Positions 1-6,668 of a stretch of DNA of 16,432 nt are shown one piece after another. Source of the DNA: Kiritimatiellia bacterium (GTDB lineage Bacteria > Verrucomicrobiota > Kiritimatiellia > RFP12 > UBA1067). The position numbers and the translations under genes were made by a program. The notes under the pieces are model-generated. The model ran no database searches. It saw nothing but the letters and a program-made list of their open reading frames with translations, and had not been told where the DNA came from. Location of the stretch: positions 1 through 16,432 of the forward strand of contig JAGBZQ010000052.1 in the NCBI GenBank assembly GCA_017628165.1, read 5' to 3'. Numbering within the stretch: the stretch's first letter is position 1; each line of letters starts with the position of its first letter.

Positions 1-120
1 GATGCCGAGAAAGTCACACTTGTTGACGGTGCTCCTAAGTGGGTGCGTAGCCTTTCGGTTGTTGACGGTAATATTGTTCTTGACGTAAAACCGATGGGAA
101 CGAAGGTGATTGTGCGGTGA
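1..120 (+). CDS. C-terminal fragment of an unidentified protein
   Basis: The first frame is open from base 1 to a TGA at 118-120, giving 39 codons of a gene that begins outside the window. The peptide alternates hydrophobic and polar residues (for example SLSVVDGNIVLDVKPMGTKV) and ends in VIVR, which reads as a beta-strand-rich C-terminus. In PVC-type bacteria such tails occur on large secreted or surface proteins with beta-strand repeats, but 39 residues are too few to assign a family. Codon use resembles the neighbouring genes. No clear terminator follows it. Confidence 0.5.
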   Translation, partial: DAEKVTLVDGAPKWVRSLSVVDGNIVLDVKPMGTKVIVR

Positions 121-151
121 GAGATGGGATATGAGTCATGAGAGATGAGTA
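118..151 (+). repeat. Short imperfect GA-rich repeat (GAGATG/ATGAGT units)
   Basis: Just after the stop of the left-edge gene the units GAGATG, ATGAGT, ATGAGA and GATGAGT recur imperfectly over about 34 bases. It has no coding potential and no clear dyad. It may be simple-sequence drift; I cannot tell whether it recurs elsewhere in the genome. Confidence 0.35.
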
Positions 152-177
152 AAGAGCTCGATAGGAGAAATTCGCTA

Positions 178-207
178 TTGTGCATTGAAGGCTAAATTTG
201 ATATACT
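178..207 (+). promoter_or_regulatory. Promoter of rpsB-tsf (extended -10)
   Basis: A -10 box TATACT (202-207) is preceded by TG at 199-200, so it is an extended -10 (TGaTATACT). A -35-like TTGTGC lies at 178-183 with an 18-bp spacer. Transcription would start near 214, leaving a leader of about 100 nt before rpsB. This fits a sigma-70-type promoter for a highly expressed ribosomal operon. Confidence 0.6.
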
Positions 208-214
208 ACTTACC

Positions 215-237
215 ATTCTGTCCACGGTGGGCAGGAT
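215..237 (+). promoter_or_regulatory. Leader hairpin upstream of rpsB
   Basis: ATTCTGTCCA (215-224) can pair with TGGGCAGGAT (228-237) to form a ten-pair stem, including two G-U pairs, closed by a three-base loop. It lies almost at the predicted transcript start. The rest of the leader also holds TGGG (251-254)/CCCA (266-269) and the palindrome GATTAATC near 279-286. Ribosomal protein leaders are often autoregulated, and S2 represses rpsB-tsf in E. coli, so a control role is possible. The hairpin is seen; the function is inferred. Confidence 0.4.
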
Positions 238-317
238 GAAGCGAATGATTTGGGTCTCTCCATACCCCAGACAAAGCGGATTAATCTGACCCTTTAAAGA
301 TTGAAAGGAACAAAAAG

Positions 318-1313
318 ATGGAAATGCCTGTATCTGCCCTCACGGGTATCAGTCTCAAGGACATGTTTGACGCCGGTCTTCACTTCGGTCACCAGACCAA
401 GCGTTGGAACCCGAAGATGAAGAACTACATCTTCGACAAGCGCAACGGTATTCACATCATCGATCTTACCCAGAGCGTCACGCTTCTCGATGAGGCTGCC
501 CAGTTCCTCCGTGACACCGTCCTCTCCGGCAAGAATATCCTTTTCGTCGCAACGAAGAAGCAGGTCTCCGAGCTCGTCAAGGAGTCCGCCACTTCCGTCG
601 GACAGTTCTATATCACTGAGCGTTGGCTCGGCGGTACGCTCACGAACGCCAAGACCATCCGCTCTTCTGTCAAGCGTATGCGTCAGCTCCAGGCTACAGC
701 AAAGGCCAACGGCGGCGAGCTCTCCGAGCACAAGCAGGAGGCTTCCATGCTCCGCCGTGAGCTCAACAAGCTTGAGAAGAACCTCACCGGTATTGCTGAC
801 ATGTCCGAGCAGCCTGGTGCGCTTGTTGTTGTGGATGTCGTCCGTGAGGCCAACGCTGTCAAGGAGGCTGTCCGTCTCGGTATTCCTGTTGTTGCTATCG
901 TTGATACGAACGCCGATCCTGAGCCGATCGACTACGTAATTCCCGGCAATGACGATTCCGTCCGCGGTATCGAGCTCGTTCTCGGCGGTCTTGTCAAGGT
1001 TATCAAGACTGCAGGTGACGAGTACAGCGCCAAGGCTGCCGAGGAGAGCCGCAAGCGTGAGGCTGATCGCGCCAAGCGTGACGAGGCTGAGAAGGCTGCC
1101 CGCGCCGAGCGCAAGGCTAAGTCCGCCGCAGGGAAGGAGGGCAAGCGCGCTCCCAAGAAGGCAGGCGTAGCCGTTAATGTTAAGGCCGCTGCCCGCGCCG
1201 CCAAGGAGGCCGCCGAGGCCAAGGCCAAGGCCGATCTTGAGGCGAAGCGTCAGGCCGCCGTTGTTGAGGCCGAGGCCGCTGCCCGCGCCGCCGAGGCTCC
1301 TGTCGCCGAGTAA
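318..1313 (+). CDS. rpsB: 30S ribosomal protein S2 with long C-terminal extension
   Basis: S2 is a structural protein of the small ribosomal subunit, near the platform/neck, where S1 docks. The family signature GLHFGHQTKRWNPKMKNY is at about residues 20-37, and the second signature region (PEPIDYVIPGNDDSVRGIEL) begins near residue 201. The globular part ends near residue 237; about 95 further residues are almost entirely Ala, Lys, Glu and Arg and should be helical or disordered. Typical S2 is about 230-260 residues, against 331 here. I chose ATG 318 because AAAGG at 304-308 is about nine bases away; ATG 324 would be too far. tsf follows after 24 bases, the usual rpsB-tsf order. Codons such as CTC, CGT and AAG dominate, as expected for high expression. 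Confidence 0.97.
   Translation: MEMPVSALTGISLKDMFDAGLHFGHQTKRWNPKMKNYIFDKRNGIHIIDLTQSVTLLDEAAQFLRDTVLSGKNILFVATKKQVSELVKESATSVGQFYITERWLGGTLTNAKTIRSSVKRMRQLQATAKANGGELSEHKQEASMLRRELNKLEKNLTGIADMSEQPGALVVVDVVREANAVKEAVRLGIPVVAIVDTNADPEPIDYVIPGNDDSVRGIELVLGGLVKVIKTAGDEYSAKAAEESRKREADRAKRDEAEKAARAERKAKSAAGKEGKRAPKKAGVAVNVKAAARAAKEAAEAKAKADLEAKRQAAVVEAEAAARAAEAPVAE
1183..1292 (+). repeat. 20-bp direct repeat inside the S2 tail
   Basis: The 20-mer starting AGGCCGCTGCCCGCGCC occurs at 1183-1202 and again at 1273-1292, exactly 90 bases (30 codons) apart and in the same frame. It encodes the AAARAA-type segment of the S2 C-terminal extension. The spacing and frame suggest that the tail grew by in-frame duplication, although biased Ala/Arg codons could also produce part of the similarity. 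Confidence 0.7.
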
Positions 1314-1337
1314 TCGCCAGCAGAAAGGAATTTGATA

Positions 1338-2174
1338 ATGGCTATCACTATTCAGGAAATCAAGGAACTCCGCGAAGCCACTGCCGCCGGCATGGGCGCT
1401 TGCAAAGAGGCTCTTACCGCCACGAACGGCAACATGGAAGAGGCGATCAAGTATCTTCGCGAGAAGGGTCTTGCCGTTGCTGCAAAGCGTGTGGACAAGG
1501 AGTCCAAGCAGGGCATTATCGCTCTCGCCGAAGCCGCCGACAAGAGAACGATGGCTCTTGCCGAGGTCAACTGCGAGACCGACTTTGTGGCGAAGACCGA
1601 AGCTTTCATCAAGTTTGTCGACGATGCCGCCAAGGTGGCTCTCGAGGGCAAGGATATTGAAGCTACGCTCAACGACGATTACAAGATGCTCCTCACCAAG
1701 ACGGGTGAGAACGTGAAGATTCGCCGCAGCGAGCGTTATCAGCTCGAGGGTGCAGGCGTTCTTTCCGGTTACATCCACATGGGCGGCAAGATTGGCGTGC
1801 TCGCTGAGCTCGCTTGTGAGAAGTCTGACAGCGCAGAGCTTGCCGAGGCTGCTCACATGATTTGCCTCCAGATCGCCGCCAACGCTCCGAAGTATGTGAA
1901 TCCCGAGGATGTCCCTCAGGCCGAGATTGATGCCGAGCTTGAGATTAAGCTCAATGCTCTCAAGGAGCAGAAGGGCAAGCTTCCGCCTGAGGCCGCTCTC
2001 GTCGGCATCAAGAAGGGTATGGCTTCCAAGTACTGCACTCAGGTCTGCGTGACCAAGCAGGATTATGTGGCCGATGGCGAAATGACTGTTGAGAAGTATC
2101 TCGAGGGCATTTCCAAGAATATCGGTGCTCCCATCACGATCAAGCGCTTCTGCCGTATGCAGCTCGGAGCCTGA
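1338..2174 (+). CDS. tsf: Translation elongation factor Ts
   Basis: EF-Ts recycles EF-Tu by promoting GDP release. The N-terminal UBA-like helical domain (about residues 4-45, with ATAAGMGACKEAL) is followed by the nucleotide-exchange motif TDFVA at 81-85, whose Asp-Phe pair inserts into EF-Tu. The C-terminal part ends in a conserved helix (VEKYLEGISKNIG). At 278 residues it is a full-length two-subdomain form close to the E. coli protein. An in-frame TTG at 1332 would add two residues, but ATG 1338 is preferred because AGAAAGGA (1322-1329) sits at good spacing. It is cotranscribed with rpsB and followed by a strong terminator. Confidence 0.98.
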   Translation: MAITIQEIKELREATAAGMGACKEALTATNGNMEEAIKYLREKGLAVAAKRVDKESKQGIIALAEAADKRTMALAEVNCETDFVAKTEAFIKFVDDAAKVALEGKDIEATLNDDYKMLLTKTGENVKIRRSERYQLEGAGVLSGYIHMGGKIGVLAELACEKSDSAELAEAAHMICLQIAANAPKYVNPEDVPQAEIDAELEIKLNALKEQKGKLPPEAALVGIKKGMASKYCTQVCVTKQDYVADGEMTVEKYLEGISKNIGAPITIKRFCRMQLGA

Positions 2175-2195
2175 TTCGCGTAAGCGAGTGAAATG

Positions 2196-2231
2196 AAAAG
2201 CGGTGCGGCCTTAAAGCCGCGCCGCTTTTTT
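2196..2231 (+). terminator. Rho-independent terminator of rpsB-tsf
   Basis: AAAAGCGGTGCGGC (2196-2209) pairs with GCCGCGCCGCTTTT (2216-2229) across a six-base loop, with one G-U pair, and the 3' arm runs into a T tract. A smaller TCGC/GCGA hairpin lies just upstream (2176-2187). Confidence 0.9.
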
Positions 2232-2254
2232 GGCTATAAAAATATGCCCTGATT

Positions 2255-2263
2255 TGGTATAAT
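2255..2263 (+). promoter_or_regulatory. Extended -10 promoter of metG
   Basis: TGgTATAAT (2255-2263) is a perfect extended -10. The expected -35 position falls at about 2234-2240 (CTATAAA) and does not match the consensus, which extended -10 promoters tolerate. The site begins 24 bases after the tsf terminator, and the 5' leader would be only about 20 nt. It is the only clear promoter before 13430, so it may drive the whole eleven-gene run. Confidence 0.65.
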
Positions 2264-2290
2264 CTTACGAGTCAATAAAAATGGAGAGAT

Positions 2291-4321
2291 ATGGGCGAGA
2301 AACGCAAAATAGTAGTCACGAGCGCATTGCCTTACGCAAATGGCGATATTCACATCGGACATCTGGTGGAGTATGTCCAGACTGACTTTTGGGTCAGATA
2401 TCAGAAATTGAGGGGGCACGACTGTGTTTATGTGTGCGCAGACGATACGCATGGCACTCCGATCATGATTCGCGCGCGCAAGGAGGGTATCACCCCCGAG
2501 GAGCTTATTGCGCGCTCCCATGCTCAGCACCTTAAGGATTTTTCCGATTTCCAGATCAGTTTTGACAATTACTACACTACAAATTCTCCTGAGAACAAGG
2601 ATCTTTCCATAAAGTTCTTCGAAGCGATGGAGAAGTCCGGGGCAATTGCAAAGCGCACAACGCCGCAGCTCTATTGCGAGCATTGCAAGATGTTCCTCCC
2701 CGATCGCTTCGTGAAAGGCGTCTGTCCTAAATGCGGCGCGCCCGATCAGTATGGTGACAGCTGCGACAAGTGCGGTGCCACCTACGGCGCAGAGGATTTG
2801 GGGTCGCCCAAGTGTACGACGTGCTTTTCGCAGCCCGTGGTGAAGGATGCCGAGCATCTTTATTTCGAGCTTGAGCCGCAGCACGAATATCTTGAGAAGT
2901 GGATTCAGGAGCATACCACGAGCGATGTTTCCAATAAATTGCTTGAGTGGTTCAAGGAGCCGTTGAGAGGATGGTGCATTTCCCGCGACGCGCCTTATTT
3001 CGGCTTTGAGATTCCCGGCTATAAAGATAAGTTTTTCTATGTCTGGGTGGATGCTCCTATCGGCTACATAGCCTCGCTTCAGAATCTCGGACGCTTAGAG
3101 ATGTGGAACGATCCTGATGCCGAGCTTTATCATTTCATCGGCAAGGACATTATCCGTTTCCACTGCCTTTTCTGGCCTGGAATGCTCCGTGTTGCAGGCT
3201 TCAAGGGGCCGAATAAGGTTTTTGTCCACGGCTTTCTTACGGTCAACGGAGAGAAGATGTCGAAGTCAAAGGGTACGTTCGTCAATGCGCGTACGTATTT
3301 GGACAATCTTCCGCCGGAAGCCTTGCGTTATTATTACGCCGCGAAGCTCGGCGGCACGGTGGATGACATGGATCTCAATCTCACGGATTTTGTCCAGCGC
3401 GTCAATTCCGATCTCGTTGGCAAGATTACAAATATCGCTTCGCGTGGAGGCCAGATGCTTCAGAAGAAGCTTGACGGCCGCCTCGGGGCGCTCGATGCGG
3501 ATGGTGCACAGCTTGTCCAGAAGTGCCGCGACGCGGCTGAGGCTATCGCCGGATACTACGAGGATCGCCGCTTTAACATGGCTGTCGTGGAGATTTGCCG
3601 TCTTGCAGATGCCGCGAATGAGTATTTCGACAGGCGTGAGCCGTGGAAGACCGTCAAAACGGATCCTGAGACCACGCGCGTGACGCTCACGGCGGCGCTC
3701 AATGCATTCCGCATCATTGCAATCTATCTGAAGCCCATTCTTCCTGTTTATGCTGAGAAGGCCATGAAACTTTTCGGCGAGACAGAGTGGAAATGGGAGG
3801 GGATTTTTACGGCGCTTGAGAATTGCACCTTGGGTGAGTATGAGTATCTTGCAAGCCGTATTGACGCGAAGCAGGTGGAGGCGATGGTCGCTGCCGCCAC
3901 TGCGAAGCCTGCCGAGACGGGAGAGGTGGCTCACGAGTCGCGTCCCAGCAAGAACAAGGCGAAGGTTGTTGAAGCTCCATCTCTCGCCCCGGAGATTGCA
4001 TTTTCTGACTTTGAAAAGGTTGATCTGCGCGTAGGCGTAGTGGAGAGTTGCGAGATAGTCCCCAAGAGTTCCAAGCTTCTGAAGTTTGTCATTGACGCAG
4101 GATCGCTTGGCAAGCGAACGATTTTTTCCGGCATCAGGCAGGCGTATGAAGATCCTTCTGCGCTCATTGGCAAGGAAGTCGTCTTTGTGGCAAACCTTGC
4201 TCCGCGCAAAATGTCCGTAGGCGTTTCCGAGGGTATGATTCTTTTTGCCGGCGAGCCCGGTGTTAATGGGGGGGTGCTCTCTCCGTTCGCCTCTGCTGGC
4301 GCAGGCACGAGAGCCACATAA
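2291..4321 (+). CDS. metG: Methionyl-tRNA synthetase
   Basis: MetRS charges tRNA-Met and initiator tRNA with methionine using ATP. The class I signatures are both present: HIGH at 21-24 and KMSKS at 322-326. Between them lie four CxxC pairs (near Cys129/132, 145/148, 158/161 and 175/178), so it is the two-zinc-knuckle type, as in E. coli. An anticodon-binding helical domain follows (WKTVK near 453). After a Lys/Ala/Pro linker (about 535-565), the C-terminal 110 residues form an EMAPII/Trbp111-like tRNA-binding and dimerisation domain (VDLRVGVVE, SEGMILFA). Length 676 is normal. ATG 2291 has GGAGAG just upstream. It heads a long operon, with only 22 bases before the TadC-like gene. A run of seven G (4268-4274) near its end appears to be in frame. 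Confidence 0.98.
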   Translation: MGEKRKIVVTSALPYANGDIHIGHLVEYVQTDFWVRYQKLRGHDCVYVCADDTHGTPIMIRARKEGITPEELIARSHAQHLKDFSDFQISFDNYYTTNSPENKDLSIKFFEAMEKSGAIAKRTTPQLYCEHCKMFLPDRFVKGVCPKCGAPDQYGDSCDKCGATYGAEDLGSPKCTTCFSQPVVKDAEHLYFELEPQHEYLEKWIQEHTTSDVSNKLLEWFKEPLRGWCISRDAPYFGFEIPGYKDKFFYVWVDAPIGYIASLQNLGRLEMWNDPDAELYHFIGKDIIRFHCLFWPGMLRVAGFKGPNKVFVHGFLTVNGEKMSKSKGTFVNARTYLDNLPPEALRYYYAAKLGGTVDDMDLNLTDFVQRVNSDLVGKITNIASRGGQMLQKKLDGRLGALDADGAQLVQKCRDAAEAIAGYYEDRRFNMAVVEICRLADAANEYFDRREPWKTVKTDPETTRVTLTAALNAFRIIAIYLKPILPVYAEKAMKLFGETEWKWEGIFTALENCTLGEYEYLASRIDAKQVEAMVAAATAKPAETGEVAHESRPSKNKAKVVEAPSLAPEIAFSDFEKVDLRVGVVESCEIVPKSSKLLKFVIDAGSLGKRTIFSGIRQAYEDPSALIGKEVVFVANLAPRKMSVGVSEGMILFAGEPGVNGGVLSPFASAGAGTRAT

Positions 4322-4343
4322 TCATCCGAAAGGCTGCATCTTG

Positions 4344-5258
4344 ATGGGTTTGGAGTTTGCTCTATACGTGACTTGGGCATTGGCCGCGGCGGGAGTCGCG
4401 GGCTATGCGGCTACGGTTGCGCGTGAGGTGACGTATGTCACTCTTGCTGACGGCCGCCGTCAGGAGCGCACGCTTCCTCTTTCCTTCAAGATGCTGCTGC
4501 CGTTTGTTGGGAATCTCGACCGTTTTGTGAGGCGTGCCGAGTTCGCCAAGGAGGTGGCCAAGGCAGATGAGAAGCTCATCTCCGGCGGTTACGAGGGGCT
4601 TATCAACGGCTACGAGTTTATGGCGCTTAGAATACTCTGTCCGATTGTGATGGGGCTTATCTGGAGTCTTATGATTTTTCTCATGGGCTCGGTGATTCCC
4701 GATTCGATGTTTGTGACTATGCGCCTTGAGCTGTGCATTATGGGAGTTGTGCTTTTCGCACTCCAGCCTACGCTTTGGCTCAATGGAGCCGTCAAAAAGC
4801 GCCACCTCTCTATCATGAAGGCTTTGCCGTTCGTTCTTGATATTCTGACTCTGAGCGTAGAGGCTGGCATGGATTTCATCAGTGCGCTTCAGCGTAACTG
4901 CCAGGCCCGCAAGCTCGATCCGTTGAATGAAGAGCTTCTCAGAATGACGAAGGAGATTCAGGTGGGTTCATCGCGCAAGACAGCCCTTAAGAGCATGGCC
5001 GACAGAGTGAAACAGTCGGATCTTAAGTCTGTGGCGTACGCGCTTATTCAGGCGGACGAGCTTGGAGTTTCCATCGGCTCGATTCTTCGCATACAGTCTG
5101 AGCAGCTGCGCTCTCGCCGTTTTGATCGCGCGGAGAAGCTTGCCAATGAAGCGCCCACGAAGATGCTCGGTCCTCTTATGCTTTGCATTTTCCCCGCGGT
5201 ATTTATTATTTTGCTCGGACCCATTGTCGCCCAGGCGGTGAAGGGCATGCTTTTGTAG
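4344..5258 (+). CDS. TadC-like type II secretion system F domain protein
   Basis: This is a 304-residue polytopic inner-membrane protein. Hydrophobic segments are near 5-24, 97-118, 128-147 and 277-300, with a basic cytoplasmic loop at about 38-75. Residues 160-290 match the T2SSF domain: LPFVLDILTLSVEAGMDF, then a helical bundle with QADELGVSIGSILRIQSEQLR, and the closing transmembrane helix with GPLMLCIFP. This arrangement is that of TadC, which partners TadB and the ATPase TadA in Tad pilus assembly. Neither partner is adjacent; metG precedes it and an FHA protein follows after 15 bases. An upstream ATG in this frame (4245) lies inside metG; ATG 4344 has AAAGG about ten bases upstream and starts the first hydrophobic segment. 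The family is clear, but the machine it serves is not. Confidence 0.88.
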   Translation: MGLEFALYVTWALAAAGVAGYAATVAREVTYVTLADGRRQERTLPLSFKMLLPFVGNLDRFVRRAEFAKEVAKADEKLISGGYEGLINGYEFMALRILCPIVMGLIWSLMIFLMGSVIPDSMFVTMRLELCIMGVVLFALQPTLWLNGAVKKRHLSIMKALPFVLDILTLSVEAGMDFISALQRNCQARKLDPLNEELLRMTKEIQVGSSRKTALKSMADRVKQSDLKSVAYALIQADELGVSIGSILRIQSEQLRSRRFDRAEKLANEAPTKMLGPLMLCIFPAVFIILLGPIVAQAVKGMLL

Positions 5259-5273
5259 AGAGGAGTTGCTGAT

Positions 5274-6668
5274 ATGGCCGAAAAGCTTGAAATCGTATTT
5301 CTGACGGGTCCTAACAGGGGCAGGCGCTTTGAAGTTTCTTCCGCCTGTTTGCGTATTGGGCGCTCGTCATCCAACGATGTTCAGATTTCAGATGAGGAGC
5401 TTTCGCGTAATCATTGTATGGTTGAGCATTCTTCCGATGGTGTGTTGACGATAACTGATCTTGCAAGCGCCAACGGGACTTTTGTGAACGGCGTTAATAT
5501 TGAGGGTGAAACAAAGCAGATCAAGGCAGGTGATGAGATTTCCATTGGTGCAAGCGTATTTACCATCGCTACTGCCTCTTCATCATCCTCTTCACCTTCA
5601 CCTTCCTCTCCCGCTACTAACTCCATTGACCTTGGCTTTGGCGGCGCAAAGCCTTCAGATGAGGCTTCTTCTGGCGGTGTTATTTCCGATAATGTTCAGA
5701 AGAGTTCTCCTGCGATTCGTATTGTTCTTTTAGGGGTGATAGCATTTCTCGTGATTGCCATTGCGCTCGTTCTCGAGTTTGGCGATAAGCTGATTTCCGT
5801 AGGGTCTTCAAAGAGAAAATCTGTTACTGTAGTAAAAGAGGCGCCGAAAGAATCTTTGAAAAAAATCATTTCTTTCCAATACGAGAAAATTGACGCTGAT
5901 TCCAAGCGTATTTTTCGTTATTTTGCCAGCCTTGATCATTCTGGCGTCTTGAGCGTTGAGTTTGACGATCTCCCTGGCGAGAACCGCCACATGAGCCGCC
6001 GTAAGGAGCTGACGGATGCCGCCAGGTCGGAGCTTGAGAAAATTTTTGCAGAGAGTGACTGGGCAAAGCTTGAAAGTCATTATTCCGGAGCGGATGTCAA
6101 ATCGGAGAATGCGCTCAAGAGCCGCCGCATTAAGCTTGTCGGGCGCGAAGGCGTCAAAGAGGTTATTGTGGAGAATAGGCTTGAGCCTGATGGCTTCCCG
6201 CGGATACGCGAGCGTTTGGAGGCGTGGGTTAATAACGAGCTTGGGGTGCAGTCCATTCAGCGCTCGCGCGCAGAGCTTGAAAGTTCAAGCGAGCATTGCG
6301 AGGAGCTTGGAGACGCGAAGTGGGAGGAGCGCGATGTGGAGATGGCCAACTTAAGCGAAGCGATACGCTTCTTCAAGCTTGCGAAGAACGATCTGATTAC
6401 GCTAGGTTCGAATACCAAGGATGTGCAGCGCATCCAGAGCAAGATCGAAAAAGCCGAGGGCGAGCTTAAGCGGCGCTATGACGATGTTCGCGGCGAGGCT
6501 GAGCGCGCTCGCCAGATCGGAGACTGGGATAGGGCAAAGGAGGAGTTTTCAAAAATCCGCGAGATGATTCCTGCGCGTGATGACGACCGCCATCGCGAGG
6601 CGATCGCAAATCTCGAAGATATTGAAAACCGAATCCAGTCTCTCAACAAGAAAGGAAAACGCAAATGA
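5274..6668 (+). CDS. FHA domain protein with one membrane helix and extracytoplasmic helical domain
   Basis: Residues 6-98 form a forkhead-associated domain, which binds phosphothreonine peptides. The ligand residues look intact: GR at 29-30, SRNH at 44-47 and NG at 67-68. A Ser/Pro-rich linker (about 101-140) leads to a single transmembrane helix at about 148-168. The remaining 295 residues are predicted to be outside the cytoplasm: a mixed region (about 190-320), then helices of coiled-coil or TPR-like character (about 330-460). The order cytoplasmic FHA, helix, periplasmic domain recalls SctD/YscD-type secretion ring proteins, but I see no sequence match to their periplasmic domains. GAGAGGAG (5258-5265) supports ATG 5274. 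The TGA overlaps the start of the PEGA gene by four bases, which argues that the two products act together. Confidence 0.85.
   Translation: MAEKLEIVFLTGPNRGRRFEVSSACLRIGRSSSNDVQISDEELSRNHCMVEHSSDGVLTITDLASANGTFVNGVNIEGETKQIKAGDEISIGASVFTIATASSSSSSPSPSSPATNSIDLGFGGAKPSDEASSGGVISDNVQKSSPAIRIVLLGVIAFLVIAIALVLEFGDKLISVGSSKRKSVTVVKEAPKESLKKIISFQYEKIDADSKRIFRYFASLDHSGVLSVEFDDLPGENRHMSRRKELTDAARSELEKIFAESDWAKLESHYSGADVKSENALKSRRIKLVGREGVKEVIVENRLEPDGFPRIRERLEAWVNNELGVQSIQRSRAELESSSEHCEELGDAKWEERDVEMANLSEAIRFFKLAKNDLITLGSNTKDVQRIQSKIEKAEGELKRRYDDVRGEAERARQIGDWDRAKEEFSKIREMIPARDDDRHREAIANLEDIENRIQSLNKKGKRK

Noticed and set aside
294..1856. 520-codon open frame on the minus strand, opposite rpsB and tsf
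   Set aside because: The sense strand carries two certain highly expressed genes. Their codon bias avoids TTA, CTA and TCA, which keeps an antisense frame open. The translation is low-complexity Leu/Gly/Ser with no recognisable domain, and no ribosome-binding site or promoter serves it.
2234..2914. Minus-strand frame of 226 codons opposite metG
   Set aside because: It lies opposite the MetRS catalytic and zinc regions, has no recognisable motif, and ends across the metG promoter.
4245..4343. Upstream extension of the TadC-like gene into metG, and possible frameshift fusion at the seven-G run (4268-4274)
   Set aside because: The metG frame continues to a family-like C-terminus (SEGMILFA, LSP, GTR), so no sequencing error is needed. 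ATG 4344 has a ribosome-binding site and begins the first membrane segment.
5274..6668. True type III secretion SctD protein
   Set aside because: Only the topology matches; no other type III genes are present and the periplasmic part shows no recognisable ring-building motif.
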